A stretch of 64,000 bases of DNA, from the NCBI GenBank assembly GCA_029990175.1, contig JARKIP010000064.1, forward strand, positions 14,712,001-14,776,000, in the 5' to 3' direction. The number at the start of each line of letters is the position of its first letter. Position 1 is the first letter of the stretch. Of this stretch, positions 10,401-23,467 are shown one piece after another. The notes beneath the pieces were generated by a model. The model was not told the DNA's origin and did no database searches. It saw only the letters and a program-made list of their open reading frames with translations. This DNA is from Petunia secreta. Its lineage: Eukaryota; Streptophyta; Magnoliopsida; Solanales; Solanaceae. A program made the position numbers and the translations under genes.

Positions 10401-11912
10401 CACCGTTTGGCTTTTGACAACTTGCCTTCAGACATCCAGCATCTACGCTGTAAGGTCAACTTTCACGCACTAGTTTTTGTTCCTCATGTCAGAACATTAG
10501 GAAATGCACTCGTCAGTCGTCTGCGTGGCCCTCCTATGAATAGGGCATCAAGTGCTGCACACCTCCACAATAGGGAAAATGACAGAGCAGGAGTTGGGAA
10601 GTATGTTGTACTGCATCTCCGCTTTGATAAAGTATGATTCTCTTCTAGCTTGCTGACTCAATTCCATTCTTACAATCAAAGTATGCTTGAAGTAGAGTCT
10701 TGTGTTATTGGGCTTTTTATTTCCATCTGTGACAAATATGAGGGCATAGCACTGTATCAGTGAGTTTCATGTCAATGTTCCATGTCTATGCTAGTTCACT
10801 ATTATATAAAGATTGAGTAATTGAGTAAATTAAAGGTAATCTACAGTAATTATCTGTCAGCTAACTTCAGGTACCTATGCCCATTAATATCTCCAAGTAA
10901 AGAAAGTTGAAACCCGTCTTGTTTCACTAAAGCTCACTCGGATGCCTTCGAATTTTGAACCACCCCCATCCGTCATGAAACAAATAGATTAGCTTTTGCG
11001 CAAGATGGGATTAGTCCCTTCATTCACCTCTTGAATATTAATTGTCTGGAAAACATCTATTGAACAGGATATGGCAGCTCACTCAGCTTGTGATTTTGGT
11101 GGCGGCAAAGCTGAAAAACTTGCTCTTGCTAAATACCGCCAAGTTCTTTGGCAAGGTAGAGTGCTTAACTCCCAGTTCACAGATGAGGAGTTAAGATACC
11201 AAGGACGCTGTCCATTAACTCCTGAAGAGATAGGAATCCTTTTGGCAGCCTTGGGATTTAACAACAGCACACGCCTATATCTTGCTTCCCACAAGGTTTC
11301 TAACTATGATATTACTTGTTTCTTGCAAAGATAATATGTACTATATTCGGCAACAGCTAAAACACTCTTCGGAGCTTTTTCCATCTTCAACAGGTTTACG
11401 GTGGAGAAGCAAGGATATCGGCTCTTCGCCAGTTGTTCCCATTTATGGAGGACAAGAAAAGCCTTGTTTCTGCTCATGAACTATCCAAGGTAGAAGGAAA
11501 AGCTTCTTTATTAGCTGCTGTGGATTATTACGTGAGCATGCAAAGCGACATATTTATTTCTGCTTCTCCCGGCAATATGCATAACGCACTGGTAATTAAA
11601 TTGTATATCAGAATTTCAGATTAATTGTTTTAGATTCTGCTGCTGTCTTAATCTTGATTATCCTTTGAAACTGATTCTGTGCGGCATTTTAACAATTCAC
11701 AGTTGGGGCATCGAGCATACAAGAATCTTAAGACTATTCGACCAAACATGACATTGTTAGGCAAGCTCTTCCTTAACAAGACCATGGAGTGGTCCGAATT
11801 CCAGCAGGCAGTACAGCAGGGTCACAAGAATAGACATGGACAAATGCGGCTACGCAAGGAAAAGCAGTCAATTTATACTTACCCTGCTCCTGATTGCATG
11901 TGTAAAGCTTAA
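7446..11912 (+). CDS. plant O-fucosyltransferase-family protein (GT106/DUF246 type)
   Basis: Ten exons: 7446-7586, 8803-8865, 8961-9042, 9141-9211, 9323-9411, 9504-9707, 10370-10631, 11068-11295, 11394-11591, 11703-11912, giving 515 aa. A short basic N-terminus is followed by one hydrophobic segment (about residues 17-37, MGGLLMLILPNIFPSLF), as in a type II Golgi protein. Family hallmarks are GYIQVFLDGGLNQQRMGICD, AVAVAKILNATLVIPYL, KYVVLHLRFDKDM near residue 300, YLASHKVYGGE, and near the end SDIFISASPGNMHNAL and SIYTYPAPDCMC. The family was annotated by similarity to animal protein O-fucosyltransferases; plant members act in Golgi glycosylation, but the acceptor of this one cannot be told. 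It is convergent with the MSL gene. All intron phases fit. The 197-codon open frame at 8737-9330 is exon plus intron read-through. Confidence 0.93.
7784..8310. repeat. degenerate ~200-230 bp tandem repeat in O-fucosyltransferase intron 1
   Basis: Three diverged units, each beginning GTGGGAT or GTGGATTTATAATC-like and containing AACTTAAACTCTTTTAGAG followed by TAGTTGTTTGATT or TAACTGTTTGATT. The third unit is cut short. Function unknown; it could be an old element or local duplication. Confidence 0.6.
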
Positions 11913-12930
11913 TTACATAATTTGACCAAACATGATATTCACACGTAATTCGTTACATTCTTATGTTCAATACAGCAAAATAGGATCTTTAATTGTCCAT
12001 GTTCAGGATACGACAGCCTAGTCTCCTTCTTGACTATCCTCGTACCTTTGTTATTATGGGTACAAAAGCACTAGGATAAATTTTCTTTGATGTAGTATGC
12101 AGTGAGCAGAGTCAGAAAAAGGAAGAGTCTGCTTACTTAATATCGTATTTGAGAATATCCCTACACTCCAGTAGCTAATGTTCTACGCGAGAAATATTAT
12201 TAATTACTAAATTGTTAGTTACCAAGTTCATCAACATACATTAACCAAAGTGTCTAATATTTCACAAGATTTAATGATCACTAATGAGCACGTCTAGTAA
12301 TACTCATTCTCTGTGTGAGTTTGTATTCAACACTGAAAAAGTTTGTGTGTAACGTGAAAACTCCACAAATTTTGAATTCTCATGGTTGGTCTCTAGTTTC
12401 TAAATCACCTAGAATATTTTGTGGCAGTGTATATTATGCACAATAACCTTGAGAGTTTCTCCTTGGTAATTATTGTTGCTAAAGGAATTTTTCAGATTAT
12501 CAACTAGAATTAGATAATCGTTTCTTTCTTTCGTTTACGTTTTCTGGTGTTCTATGTTTTCTTTCTTTCCTTTATACTTTCATGTTATTTTCTTTCTCCT
12601 TCCCTTTTTTCTGAATCACGAGAACTAGCTTCTTAACATTGTTGAAGCTCATCCTTGTGTAGTCGTATTGCACTCCAAGCTCCGTGGAGTTCCTGGTACA
12701 ACGAACCAATTCAACTGCATAGGTCAGTAGATGGTCACTCGAAGCCTTGCACAAAAATTTAGTAGCATTTTGCCTTCTTTAATCATCATGAAATGCTGAA
12801 ATACAAGCCAAATGCTCTCCACAATCACGGATAATGGAACTTCATGAGAAACATTTACAGTGTGCATAATGCCAGCTCTAAAAATTAGCCTTAGCGCATT
12901 ACTGCACATTGTTGAACATACAAAGGAGAA
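11913..12930. other. convergent 3' intergenic region
   Basis: About 1 kb between two convergent genes. It holds both 3' UTRs and no coding pattern. T-rich tracts (12560-12615) resemble polyadenylation-region sequence for the minus-strand MSL gene, but no exact sites can be assigned. Confidence 0.5.
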
Positions 12931-15900
12931 TCACCTCTCACGTTCTTTTTGGTCAATTGGTGCACTTGGAGCTCCTGTCATCTGATCGTCCTTCTTGTCT
13001 TTGTTTGAACTGGTTGAGCTCTTCCCATTCCGGCAGGCAGCCAACTCCTTTGATTCTGAGTCAGAAAATGTTGGAGGGGGAGAGGGTGGAGTTGTTTCTT
13101 CCTCAATCGGAAGTGTTAGTTTTGACCCTTCTAGTGCAACACCAAGGACTATGTTATCTTCTAACATAGGCCTTCCCACTGAAGGTGGTGAAATTGGTCT
13201 TTCAGCATTTTGTTGTGCCAGTGAAGCAGCAGAAGCCATATCTGTCCTCTCATTGTTGGTGTCTGACGCCAACCCCATCGGCTCTCCAGTAGCTGAAGCA
13301 ACTTGTTTTTTCTCAGAGTTGCTTTTAACTGGATTAGAAGATCCTTGGTTTAGTGTCTTCCCGTCTGGTGACAAAGTTGCTGCTTTTAAACCTCCATCAG
13401 CATCAGATGCTGATGAGGCTTTAACAACTTCCTTCTCGGCAAGAGTTGATGGCAAACCATTGGTGTCATCAGCGGCCCTTGATATACTTGGTGCTTCGAC
13501 CTTTCCATCTTTTTCTTCATCAGGTTGTACTGGACGAGCAGAAGCCTTGGATTTGTCATCACTATTGATCCTATAAGAAGGCTCAATAAGGAGGAATGGG
13601 CGGTTAGCCGGGTTACGGGAGAATGTGGAATCAACAAATGGTACATCATCCACATCAGACTCGCGATATGTTTTCTGCACCGTACGGATAGGTGTAGCAA
13701 GTCGAGCTCGGTGATGGCTGATTACTCGAAGGAGATCCAGCAATATAACTTCCTGCAAGCGAAAGAATCTTTAGCAGAACGTTACCATAATCCTGTTAGA
13801 CTGTAAGACCTCGACTGCCACATACACACACCACAGACGGAGATAACAGAGAAGGCCTCGAGCTAGAAGCAGACCGAAACTATGTGCATAAAACTGCAGT
13901 TTGGAATTATGGTAGGAAGGTAGCTTGAATCAAATAACTATAGATACTAAAGGTGGTTATAGGCTTTGTACATTACCACTAAAAGTTCGTAGTCAAAACA
14001 TCAAATTTCCATTTTTCATATTCTGGTGAAGCTTTATTTATTACCCTAAAGAGAATTGGCTTTTGCATACCCATGTAACAAACTAGTCTCACCGAAGTTA
14101 AACATAAAAACATGTTCAACATGAGCATGAGGAACAGCCGAACAGATGGTAGAAGAGAAACTGTGATTGTATGTTAGAAGGCCCATGATCTAAAACTAGG
14201 GCAGTAGGGCACTTAGACCGTAACAGTAAGCAAATAATCTGATACTTATTAACAAAGTCAGACTCAAAACTGCTTCACCAAAGAAGGGATAAAACTCGTA
14301 CCTTCACTTGGAGGTACTCTTCAAAACGAGAAGTCTTCACAAAGCAAGATATCATGATCTGTTACACAAGCCATGAGTAAAAAAAATTGAGTCAGTTCCT
14401 TAAACTCCTATTGCATAAAGTAAAACAGAGAATTATCGAGATTAGATTCTCTAATATAGACAAGCACAAAGTATAAAAGACAGGTGGACGCAATTGCACA
14501 AGAAAATGAAGTGATCCAGTGTTAATAAGGGATCTAGAAATGCCCTCTACTAGCACAAGGCTCTACACCTTTAGAGAACTAACCATTGCCTGAATGTCAA
14601 GAAACAGCTAGTCTTTTATCATTTAGCTAGAGGAGAGGGGGTGAAAGGAAGTGGACAAAACAGGCTCGAATTTTATGAATCTAACATGATGCAAAATAGA
14701 TGATTCCGTGAACTTGAGATGGTTAATTAGTCCATCTTATAACTGAGTGAAAACAACATCACGACCATAATTAGTTGCACTACAGGATAGCTGTTAATGC
14801 AGTATCCCTATATTTCAGGCATTGGATGAGGTAGATAAAAAGATACCACCTACCATAAGAGCCTGATTCTCCGGTTCAACATTATCCAGGAAAACTCGTC
14901 TATGTAATCGTTGCTGTTCTACTAGAGGATGTTTCGCCAAAACCTTCCGCATATCCGCAACAATGTACTACATATCAGGGAGTCGTGTGTATACTCATCA
15001 GCCAACAGAACTGTTTAATAAGAATAAAAAGAATGGATCTTAACTAATGAGAAGATTTAAATTACCGACATTGATCTTATTCACATCCAAATGGCTGATG
15101 GCAAGGTGAGTCTTGATCCGCCAGTGAGTCTTTTGGCTAAGATTCCTGACAATATTCACTGAAAATTTATGATTTGGTATATGAATTGCTTCACGATCAT
15201 CACCTCTTATGACTGTTGGTGACCACCAACCTACATGCTAAACAACATGAAAGCAGTCATACAACAGCTCAAACCCATGATTCAGCACAAATAGATGAAG
15301 CTGTTATCCAACCACAGCTTCATGCAAATGATTGCATATCATGCATGCCACGCTTTTTATTTTATTGTTTAATGGTTATTCCCTTGTTATTTTAATGGGT
15401 GGTAGGAGCAAATACTTACCTCCACTGTACCAGAGACATCATAGCCCTGTATCTTTGTCTGTATCCAGTCATTTAGAATAAAGGGCCTTGTTGCATGAAT
15501 CATTATGCTTGAGAGGAAGTTCGTAAGTATCTGAACAAACCCCAAAAATATTTTAAAAAAAATATATAAGAAGTTGCTAAAATCCAAGTGGCACACAAGC
15601 ATTCTACCCAGAAAGAAGAGAAAAGGAAACATAAGAAGAAATAATATTAAACAATCTAATAGTGAGAACTGAGAACACACGAAACGAGATAGAGAAAAAG
15701 TATAAGATGTGATTTAGCAGCACTTAGGAATTCAAAATAAATGCTCAGATTACCTCACGACCAGCAAGAGTGAGCAATACTGTCCCAAGACCCCCAGCTG
15801 TCAACCACTTCTGTGTTGAAAAACCAAGCAATTCCATGAACAATGAAACAGCTGCAACCCATACTGCAGTATATATAGCTTTCCCTGCAAACTCGAAGCC

Positions 15901-17931
15901 CATCTGAAAAGAGCAACATACATATTTGAAGAACAAGACTCTGCTTACAGAAGGCAACATCAAATGATAGTAAATCCATGGTACAGAAAAGAAAAATGAT
16001 GCTTTATATGTTTCTAGAGAAGCCGCATTAATCATCAGAGTTTAATTTGTTTGATAAGGCTTAGTCAAATATTGGCAGGAAAGCTGTAATAACAAAATTG
16101 TGCAGACTAGTATAAACTAACATAAGCCTCTGACCTGGAGCTAGATCCATATCAATTAGACAAGAATGAAGCTTCTTTGGAAAAAGAACATGATCTTGGG
16201 GAGGGAGAATCAACCAACAGTCATTCACAGGCTTTTGACAAATAGTATAAAAGGTCCTTCTAGTTGTTTAGTTTCCTTGTTTAGCAGTAGCACTTTTCAT
16301 GCTGTTTAAATATCTATATAGGCTTTTCATTGTAAGCATTTCTGCATTTATCAATATTATAAAATTTGCAAGCTTCAACACATTGGAGTAAACATATAAT
16401 CCCACACATACATTTCTTGCATCAGAGGGGTCTTTTGTCTCCACAAGGAATTTTTGTGTTTGTTGAATCAAGCTGCCAACAAAAAAAAAAATCGCAATTT
16501 ACTTCGTGTATTGTAAACAGAGAGCAACTCATCAGCATTATGCTATTAAGATATTGGAAAAACCAACAGTATGATGGTAAGCTGCCATCATACAATTAAG
16601 AGCTACAATGAATTGCTACTGCATCAGAAAATAAAATTAACAAGATTTTGAAAGCAAAGATGTCACCTGGATATACAGTAGGCAAGTGCCATTACTGTCG
16701 ATAAAGATCTTGTAAAATTAAGAAGTCTTTGCTTGACTGCCTGGCTCGCAACTGAAGGTAGAATAAGTGGATCTATTGCTCTGAAAAAGTTCAAAGCCAG
16801 CAGAATGAGTGTTTTGTAAAGCTTAAACTTTTTTTCTGATAAAGAAAATGTGAGTAGTTTTCTAAAGCATATACTATCTAACTTGCTTCAACTTTCTTTA
16901 AATTGTACTGTAACTTAACCTGCATATAAGTATTGCTCCAGTCCACAAAAGCACAGGTTTAAGATAGGACTCTGTAACATAATGCAAGCTACTTTGTTTC
17001 CAATTGCTGTCACTTTCCTGCAACAAAAGTTTCAGACACAGCCTTAATAAAGGGACAAATATTGATGTAGACAGCTTGCAGCAAGCCAGCAAGAAAGATT
17101 GCCCAGAGAAGCCAGTACACGAAGAAACAGCGTTCTGCCAAAGCGCATCAGTGGACCGACACCCCATGCAGCAAAAACAAGAACTCCAATGGCCGGAACC
17201 AGCTGAAGCACGAGGGAACTTCCATGTATAGTACTTAAGGACCTGCAAAATTAAACTAATAATTGCATAGCTACCAATTTGATCAATTCAATACTAAGAG
17301 TTAGGACGTGGATGGAGGATAGTAGACGGGCCACATTGATCATGAGCAATGATTCAGGTAAAGAAATAGTCAGACATTTAATTGGCAGAGAATCAAGATC
17401 AAGTTAAATTGGAAGGGCTGAAGATTGGATTGTGGTTTGTGAGATAAAAGAACTTATCCTCATTGCGAGAGAGATGCTAGTCAATTACTAGTGACTTCAT
17501 TGATGATAGGAGTTGCACTACGAGGTGACAAGAATCAATTGTTAAAAACTCCATTATCTGAGTGTCTATGCATTTTGAATAAGAGACAATTACTAGAGAA
17601 CCATATACCTTTTCCATATTAGTGCTGCTGATTTCAGAACTTGAGTCTCATATTCTCCACCTGGCTTTAACAAGGAGCGGCATACCAATACTCTACATCT
17701 AGTAGGTGAAGGATGGGAAAATAAAGGCCCGCGTACAGTATTCAGAAGGTAGATGCTCCAAGTATCCTGCCGCTGAAGATGCAATATACCACGTACGAAG
17801 GTGTCAATGAGGCAGTATAAACTAGGCATGCATCTATAACCGCATAATGTATAACATAGTTCAAGACAGAGCTTTGTAGGATGATTGCAGCAAATGATCC
17901 TCCTATCTCATTCATCTTTGAAAACTACCAA

Positions 17932-17997
<66 letters not shown>

Positions 17998-19082
17998 CCT
18001 AATGAGTAGAGCCATAGGCACACTGACTTGAGTCGATTGATGAATAGGCTTGGCTCAATTGTTAAGCTTACTGAACTCAGAAGTCGAGAAGAACTCAGGC
18101 TCTAGCTTGAATTTGCTCAATACACCATAAACCTAGCTTGAACCAGTCTCAATTTAATTATGTGCAAATACACTTGCGCAACGATAAAAACACATTGCAT
18201 TTTGGCTTCCGTAAAAATCTCCACAATTTTTTTTTTCATAGCTATGGTGTTTGGGCCAACTTGCGCACCTCGACTAATTCTATGGGGTACTTGCTATCTC
18301 CCACCATCACATGCACCAGGTAGCTCTATCCACCAAGATTTGGATAGATGAGAAGCACAGAGTATTTTTTGCCTCGCAGAGATTTGAGCCTAAGACTTCA
18401 TGTTTCTCAACCCACTTCATTGACCACTAGGCTATATACCCTTTGGTGCAGAATTCTCCACATTATCAACCTTTATGATTTGATCACAAGCCCAAAAGAA
18501 GTCGACTCATCCAGTAAACAAACATGAAAATTGAGCTCAAGACCCCCTCATCATTTAACAGAGCTATTTATAAGTATTTCAAATCTTGTCAAGTACATCA
18601 ACATTAGGTACTCGAGTCAAGTTTATCATGCTCAAGCAATGAAAATGAAGAAAATGAAACATCTGATTATGGAATAAGATCCACAAAAGTAGAAAGAAAT
18701 GAGAAGGCCATGAAATACCTATATTGAAATACTGAACCACGGCTATGTAATAACACGACGACAGCACAATGAGTTACTGAAAAGCTAGCCGAACAATGCA
18801 TGAACAAAAAGGGATGGGGAGGGATGTCATGTGGTAATTATATTGTGCAAAGCATACCGAAGAATGTGATGACAGAAATGTGCTGCAAGAATCTGACTGG
18901 CTCCTGCTCATTGTGCTCTACAAAGAAAAAATTCAAGAACTGAGGACATCCTCGACTCCATTTATCCAGTAAAAATAAAATCAATTACAGGAACCTTTTT
19001 GTACCTTAGACTGACAGGTGAATCCACATTTCCCGTGAATTCCCAATTCACGGGGCAGCAGCAATGAGACAGCAGCTGCCAT
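12931..19082 (-). CDS. MSL2: MscS-like mechanosensitive channel, plastid (MSL2/MSL3 type)
   Basis: Thirteen minus-strand exons: 19082-19005, 18917-18858, 17772-17609, 17242-17119, 17017-16920, 16780-16667, 16472-16412, 15903-15754, 15530-15420, 15237-15070, 14967-14854, 14358-14302, 13752-12931, giving 706 aa. An in-frame TAG lies 6 bp before the ATG. The Ser/Cys-rich first 100 residues fit a plastid transit peptide. Five hydrophobic segments follow (about 110-132, 157-175, 190-212, 239-260, 264-285). The last, WLTAGGLGTVLLTLAGRE, is the pore-lining MscS helix. The beta domain has HVGWWSP and REAIHIPNHKFSVNIVRNLS. The long acidic/Ser-rich tail ends near LEDNIVLGVALEGSKLTLPI, as in Arabidopsis MSL2/3. 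These channels relieve hypo-osmotic stress of plastids and affect their size and division. Antisense frames over the last exon are shadows. MSL2 versus MSL3 orthology is not resolved. Confidence 0.93.
17936..17997. repeat. (ATT)n microsatellite
   Basis: About twenty uninterrupted TAT/ATT units in intron 2 of the MSL gene. A likely length-polymorphic marker. Confidence 0.98.
18226..18454 (-). mobile_element. tRNA-derived SINE (Solanaceae TS/SolS-like) in MSL intron
   Basis: On the minus strand, box A-like TAGCCTAGTGGTCAATGAAG and box B-like GGCTCAAATCTC are followed by the family's body (GGTGGATAGAGCTACCTGG, GATGGTGGGAG, AATTAGTCGAGGTGCGC) and a short A-rich 3' end. TCTCCACA occurs at both sides (18218-18225 and 18455-18462), a probable degenerate target duplication. 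It has the same orientation as the host MSL gene. The family name is from memory of Solanaceae SINEs. Confidence 0.75.
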
Positions 19083-20070
19083 TGTCTAAGATACTCAAAA
19101 TACCCTGAAGTGACAATGTTAAAGTGCATATGGGAAGAAGCTTTATCTTCAGAACCTAACCACAAAAAGAAGTGCAGAAACAATATCAAATTAAGCATGA
19201 AGCAATCTGCCCAAGGGTAAGCAAAAACAAAGCCTCCCCACTTTAACTGCATCACGAGTCATAGTTATCCAACAGAGTAGCGGATTTGCAATGATGACCA
19301 CGGCAGGCAAACCCGCTACCTTAGATATAGCTGAAATTCTTTGTAAATAATACACAAACACACTCACAAAGACCTAGGTGGGAGGTAGTATATACATGGT
19401 AAAAGGTTCACTGAACAAGTAGAATAAATCAAACGAGTTGAGGTAGAATCCTTAACTCGATCGTACAAATTTTAAATCTTGAATCCTCCTTTGTTGCAGA
19501 TGGCAAGCTAGCTCGGACTCCACAGTTATCAAATACACACACACACTAAGGGAGTTATAGGAACGATCATTAAAATGTTAACGTATAACACATGAGTTAA
19601 GTTAAACACTATCATCAACACATAAAATAACAACAACATTAATTTAGTAAACATCAAATTAATGAATAATAAGTCAAGTTAATTACGAACCTTAGAGACA
19701 TTAAACAGTGAGGTTAGTTTAGTTAAAAACAAGTGGAATTTAGAGATTTTTATGAAAAGAGAAGAGGGTGATGATGGGAACCAACACCGACGGCTACAGT
19801 TGCGTGAAGGAGTACAATACAACACTGTTTTGGATAATTTCCCACGTGCTTACGTGGCTCCACTCATTTTTATCCTATGCTTTCTAACTTTTTTTTTTTA
19901 AATAAACCGACAAAATATTAGATAGAGAATTTATTACTATTAAAAAAACGTGGCGACTTGAAGAATGATAAGTACTCCTATCTCTTTAGTAGAGTTTGAT
20001 TGTATTCCTTGTGATATTTTAGTGAACATATAGTACTCTTCAATTGATTAATATTTACATAGATAAGAGG
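19083..20070. promoter_or_regulatory. MSL 5' region (5' UTR, probable leader intron, promoter)
   Basis: Upstream of the minus-strand MSL start. A good acceptor (CACTTCAG on the minus strand, near 19105) just before the ATG suggests an intron in the 5' UTR. No TATA box could be assigned with confidence. Confidence 0.35.
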
Positions 20071-20074
20071 AGGA

Positions 20075-21560
20075 GGATAGAGGTGACTATTTTCAAGCAT
20101 CAATTTGAATTCATGTCGGGACAATTGACTACGGAGGTCATACATCTTCAGAGAAGGTTAGGTGAGTATATAGGGACAAGAAATCGGACTTACATATGAT
20201 ATTCATTGACCTAAAAAAGATGTATGACAAAGTCCATAGGGAAGTGTTGTGGAGATGTCTGGAAGCTAAAGGTGTAATTGTGGCATACATCACAGCAATA
20301 AGTATATGTATAACGGAGTGAAGACACGAGTGCGAACAGTAGGAGGCGACTCAGAGCACTTCCTCGTTGAGATGGGATTACATCAGGGGTCAGCTTTTAG
20401 CCCGTTTTTATTTGCTTTGGTGATTGATAAATTATCGAAGAGTACTCAAGAGGGGGGTACCATGGTGTATCTTATTCGCAGACAACATAGTTTTGGTTGA
20501 TGAGACTTGCGGTAGAATTAATGATAAGCTGGAGGTATGGAGACAGACTCTCGAGTCTAAAGGATTCGGGGCTGAACAGGACGAAAACAGAGTACATGGA
20601 GTGCAAGTTTAGTGATGCGTCTCATGAGTCATATGTGGAAGTGACGATTGATACACAAGTCATCCCCAAGAAAGTAAGCTTCAAGCATAAGCTTCAAGCA
20701 TCTTGGATCAAGGACTGGTTGGATGAAGTGGAGGATGTCCACATCGGGTAAGGGCTGGTTGGATGAAGTGGAGGCTCACTTCCGGTGTTCTATGTGATAA
20801 GAAAGTGTCATCTAGGCTTAAAGGTAAGTTCTACAAAGTAGTCGTTAGACCAGTTTTGTTGAATGGGGCGGAATGTTGGCCAGTAAAGGCCGCTCACATT
20901 CAGAAGATGAGCACATTAGATATGAGAATTCTTAGATGGATGTGTAGGCATACTAGGATTGATAAGATCATGAACGAGGCCATTTGCGACAAGGTGCGAG
21001 TAGTTGTTAAGGCAGACAAGATGCGAGAAGCGAGACTGAGTGGTTTGGACATGTAAAGAGGAAGAGCGCAGATGCTCCAGTGAGGAGGTGCAAGGGGTTG
21101 GCAGTGCTGAATCTACGAAGAGGTAGAGGTAGACCAACGATGAATTAGGGCGGGGTGATTAGACAGGATATAGTTTACCTCTAAATTACCCAGGACGTGA
21201 CCCTAGAAGCGTGGAGGCCGAGGATTAGGGTTGAAAGATAGATAATAGTCGAGTGATTTTTATCCATATTAGAAGTAGTATTATTTTTATATATTCTATG
21301 TCCAGCTTATTTTTTCGTTTTTATTTGTTATTGGTGTTCCTTGTCTATTTGAGGCATGCTCGTATTTTTTCTGTCAGTATTTTATATAATTTTTATTATT
21401 ATCATCTTGTTTCTTTCATACATATTTTTTGAATATTTTATTTAGCTGAGGGTCTATCGGAAACAACCTCTCCATGTTGGTGGGGTTAATATCTGCATAA
21501 ATCTCACTCTTCCCAGACCCTACATTGATGAGATATAATTGGGTATATTGTTGTTGGTGT
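20075..21560 (+). mobile_element. degraded RTE-type LINE, 3' half
   Basis: Frames shift several times, but reverse-transcriptase pieces are clear in order: VIHLQRRLGE, GLHQGSAFSPFLFALVIDKL, ILFADNIVLVDET (the FADD catalytic box, here FADN), then LRRWM-type C-terminal sequence (VVVRPVLLNGAECWPVK, MRILRWMCRHTRIDK). The 3' UTR ends with the family's CCCAGACCC...TGGGTATATTGTTGTTG tail near 21555. Many stops and the D-to-N change in the catalytic box make it inactive. Short frames at 20306-21056 are fragments of this one pseudogene. Confidence 0.85.
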
Positions 21561-22300
21561 ACGAAGATTCATAAATAAAAAGATAAGAAAGTACACACTT
21601 CAATTAATTGAGTTAAGTGTGCCTAGTTACAAATTATGAGAACCAAAATAAACTTTGTTGATATTTCAAGGATCAAATTCGCATATTCCCTTTCTTTTCC
21701 TAAAGAAAGTGGTCCAACTAGTTAGCTTTGGCTGGAAAAGCCTACTACAGAACATTCTTGTTAAAAGATTACTCCTTTATTTTCTAAATCTAATTTCTAG
21801 TCAGAAATGATGAGAAAATTATATACATATGCAGACATATAAGTTACATTTTACCATGCATATTGTGATCGTAGTAATACAATTCAATAGCCGTAATATT
21901 GTAATATACTAATATCAAGAGTTTTACAGTATGTATAAAACCACTTGTACTAGTTATGTCTGAGGTATATAACAATACATATTGTTCATACCAAAACTAA
22001 AATGCCTAACTATAATTATACTAATTTTAGTTTGAACCATAGTGCTGGTTCACTTTGAACAATATGACGAGGCTATTGAAACAGGATTACGTCTTATTGC
22101 AACGATTTGTTCAAATTATGGTCGAAATAATTTTAGTTGTACATGATGGGAGTTTGCTTATTACTACCAGATACATATAATATTCTGCTTATTGAAATTC
22201 GTGACTCATGGGAGTTCGAACAAAGACTTTTTACCTTTTCTTCGGGATAAATTTTATATGTCCAAATGAATGGACAACATCATTTACAAGACAAATGAAA
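21561..22300. other. AT-rich intergenic sequence
   Basis: No coding pattern or recognisable element. Weak internal inverted similarity (AACTAAAAT near 22000 against ATTTTAGTT near 22130) was noted only. Confidence 0.4.
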
Positions 22301-22309
22301 AAAAACACA

Positions 22310-22576
22310 TAATTATAGCTCCCATTTTTTAATAAAATTTGGGAGCACTTTTGAAAATATTTTTGGAAAAACTTGTTTGTTTATAAAATTTGGCCAAATT
22401 TTAAAAATCAAGATTTTAAAAACTGGTTTTGGGAGTTTTTGGAAAAATATTTTTTCTCACTCATAAAATTTCATCTTTTTTCAAGTAAAAAGTATGTTCA
22501 GACACAACTTTAAGTTTAAAAAAAAAATCAACTCAAATTATCAAGTTTCAATCAAATTCATGTCCAAACGCTAGCT
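22310..22576. mobile_element. probable MITE fragment
   Basis: The right end, TTCATGTCCAAACGCTAGC, together with GTTCAGACACAACTTTAAG and a body of AAAATATTTTTGGAAAAAC, resembles a common Solanaceae MITE whose end reads GCTAGCGTTTGGACATG. The left terminal repeat is not recognisable, so the copy is truncated or diverged. Confidence 0.4.
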
Positions 22577-23022
22577 TAATTTGACCGTGTGCAACAATAT
22601 ATTAAAGTATGTAGGAATATATATACAAAGTAACATAAGTTACCCATTATCTTTTCAAATAATATAAAAATTTAGGATATTAATTTGAGGGAAGGTGGGT
22701 ATAGAGGGGAAGAAAAACAAGAATAAATATAAAAATTAAAATACATTACTGCAAATGATTTGGGACGTGAAGAAGGAAACTTGAACATCAAATTTATTGA
22801 CTTGTCAAGTCATTCTATTTAGCGCTTATCTAATTTCCTCATAACTTTTGCATGTCCTTTGGATATATGCTCATTTTGGTGTTAAGTGCCAAGTCTATGG
22901 GCTTGAGAAGAGACGAATGGTAAAGAGAATGCCCAAAGGCTGCTGCTTGCTAGTACTAGTTTTCCAATGTTAATTTCAAACAAGTCTTCGCCCTTTCATA
23001 CCTTGTCGTGTAGGCCCCTAAC

Positions 23023-23467
23023 GGGTCGTTTGGTATGATGTATTGCTTAGTTAATACATGTATTAATATTTTTTTCAATGTTATCCACTGTTTGGTAGTT
23101 TTTTTAAGTTGGGATAACTAATACATGTATTAATTAATACACCAATTCAAGTACTATCTAATACCTAGCTCACCATGGTATTAGTAATACCATGTTTACT
23201 AATACATGGATAAATAATGAAATGACTAAAATATCTACCCTCAAACCCTTGTTTTTAATACATGTATAAGAATTCAAGGGTATAATTGGAAATAAAACTT
23301 TATGCACTTTTAAACCAAACACAAATTTAAGTTATACAATGTTTATCTCAGTTTTAATACAATGAACCAAACACATGACTTAAAACAATCCATGCATTAT
23401 TAATCCCTGCATTACTAATCCATGTATTGTTAATCCACGTATAACTCATTTCTCTACCAAACGACCC
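23023..23467. mobile_element. MITE with GGGTCGTTTGGTA ends, 445 bp
   Basis: Perfect 13-bp terminal inverted repeats, GGGTCGTTTGGTA and TACCAAACGACCC. The interior is rich in TAATACATG palindromes (TTAATACATGTATTAA-like), so the whole can fold into a hairpin. The flanks CTAA and CTTG do not give a clear target duplication. There is no coding capacity. Probably PIF/Harbinger-like, by its ends. Confidence 0.8.

Noticed and set aside
12995..13576. 193-codon plus-strand open frame
   Set aside because: It is antisense to the last MSL exon, whose minus-strand frame has clear homology and correct splicing. The plus frame has none.
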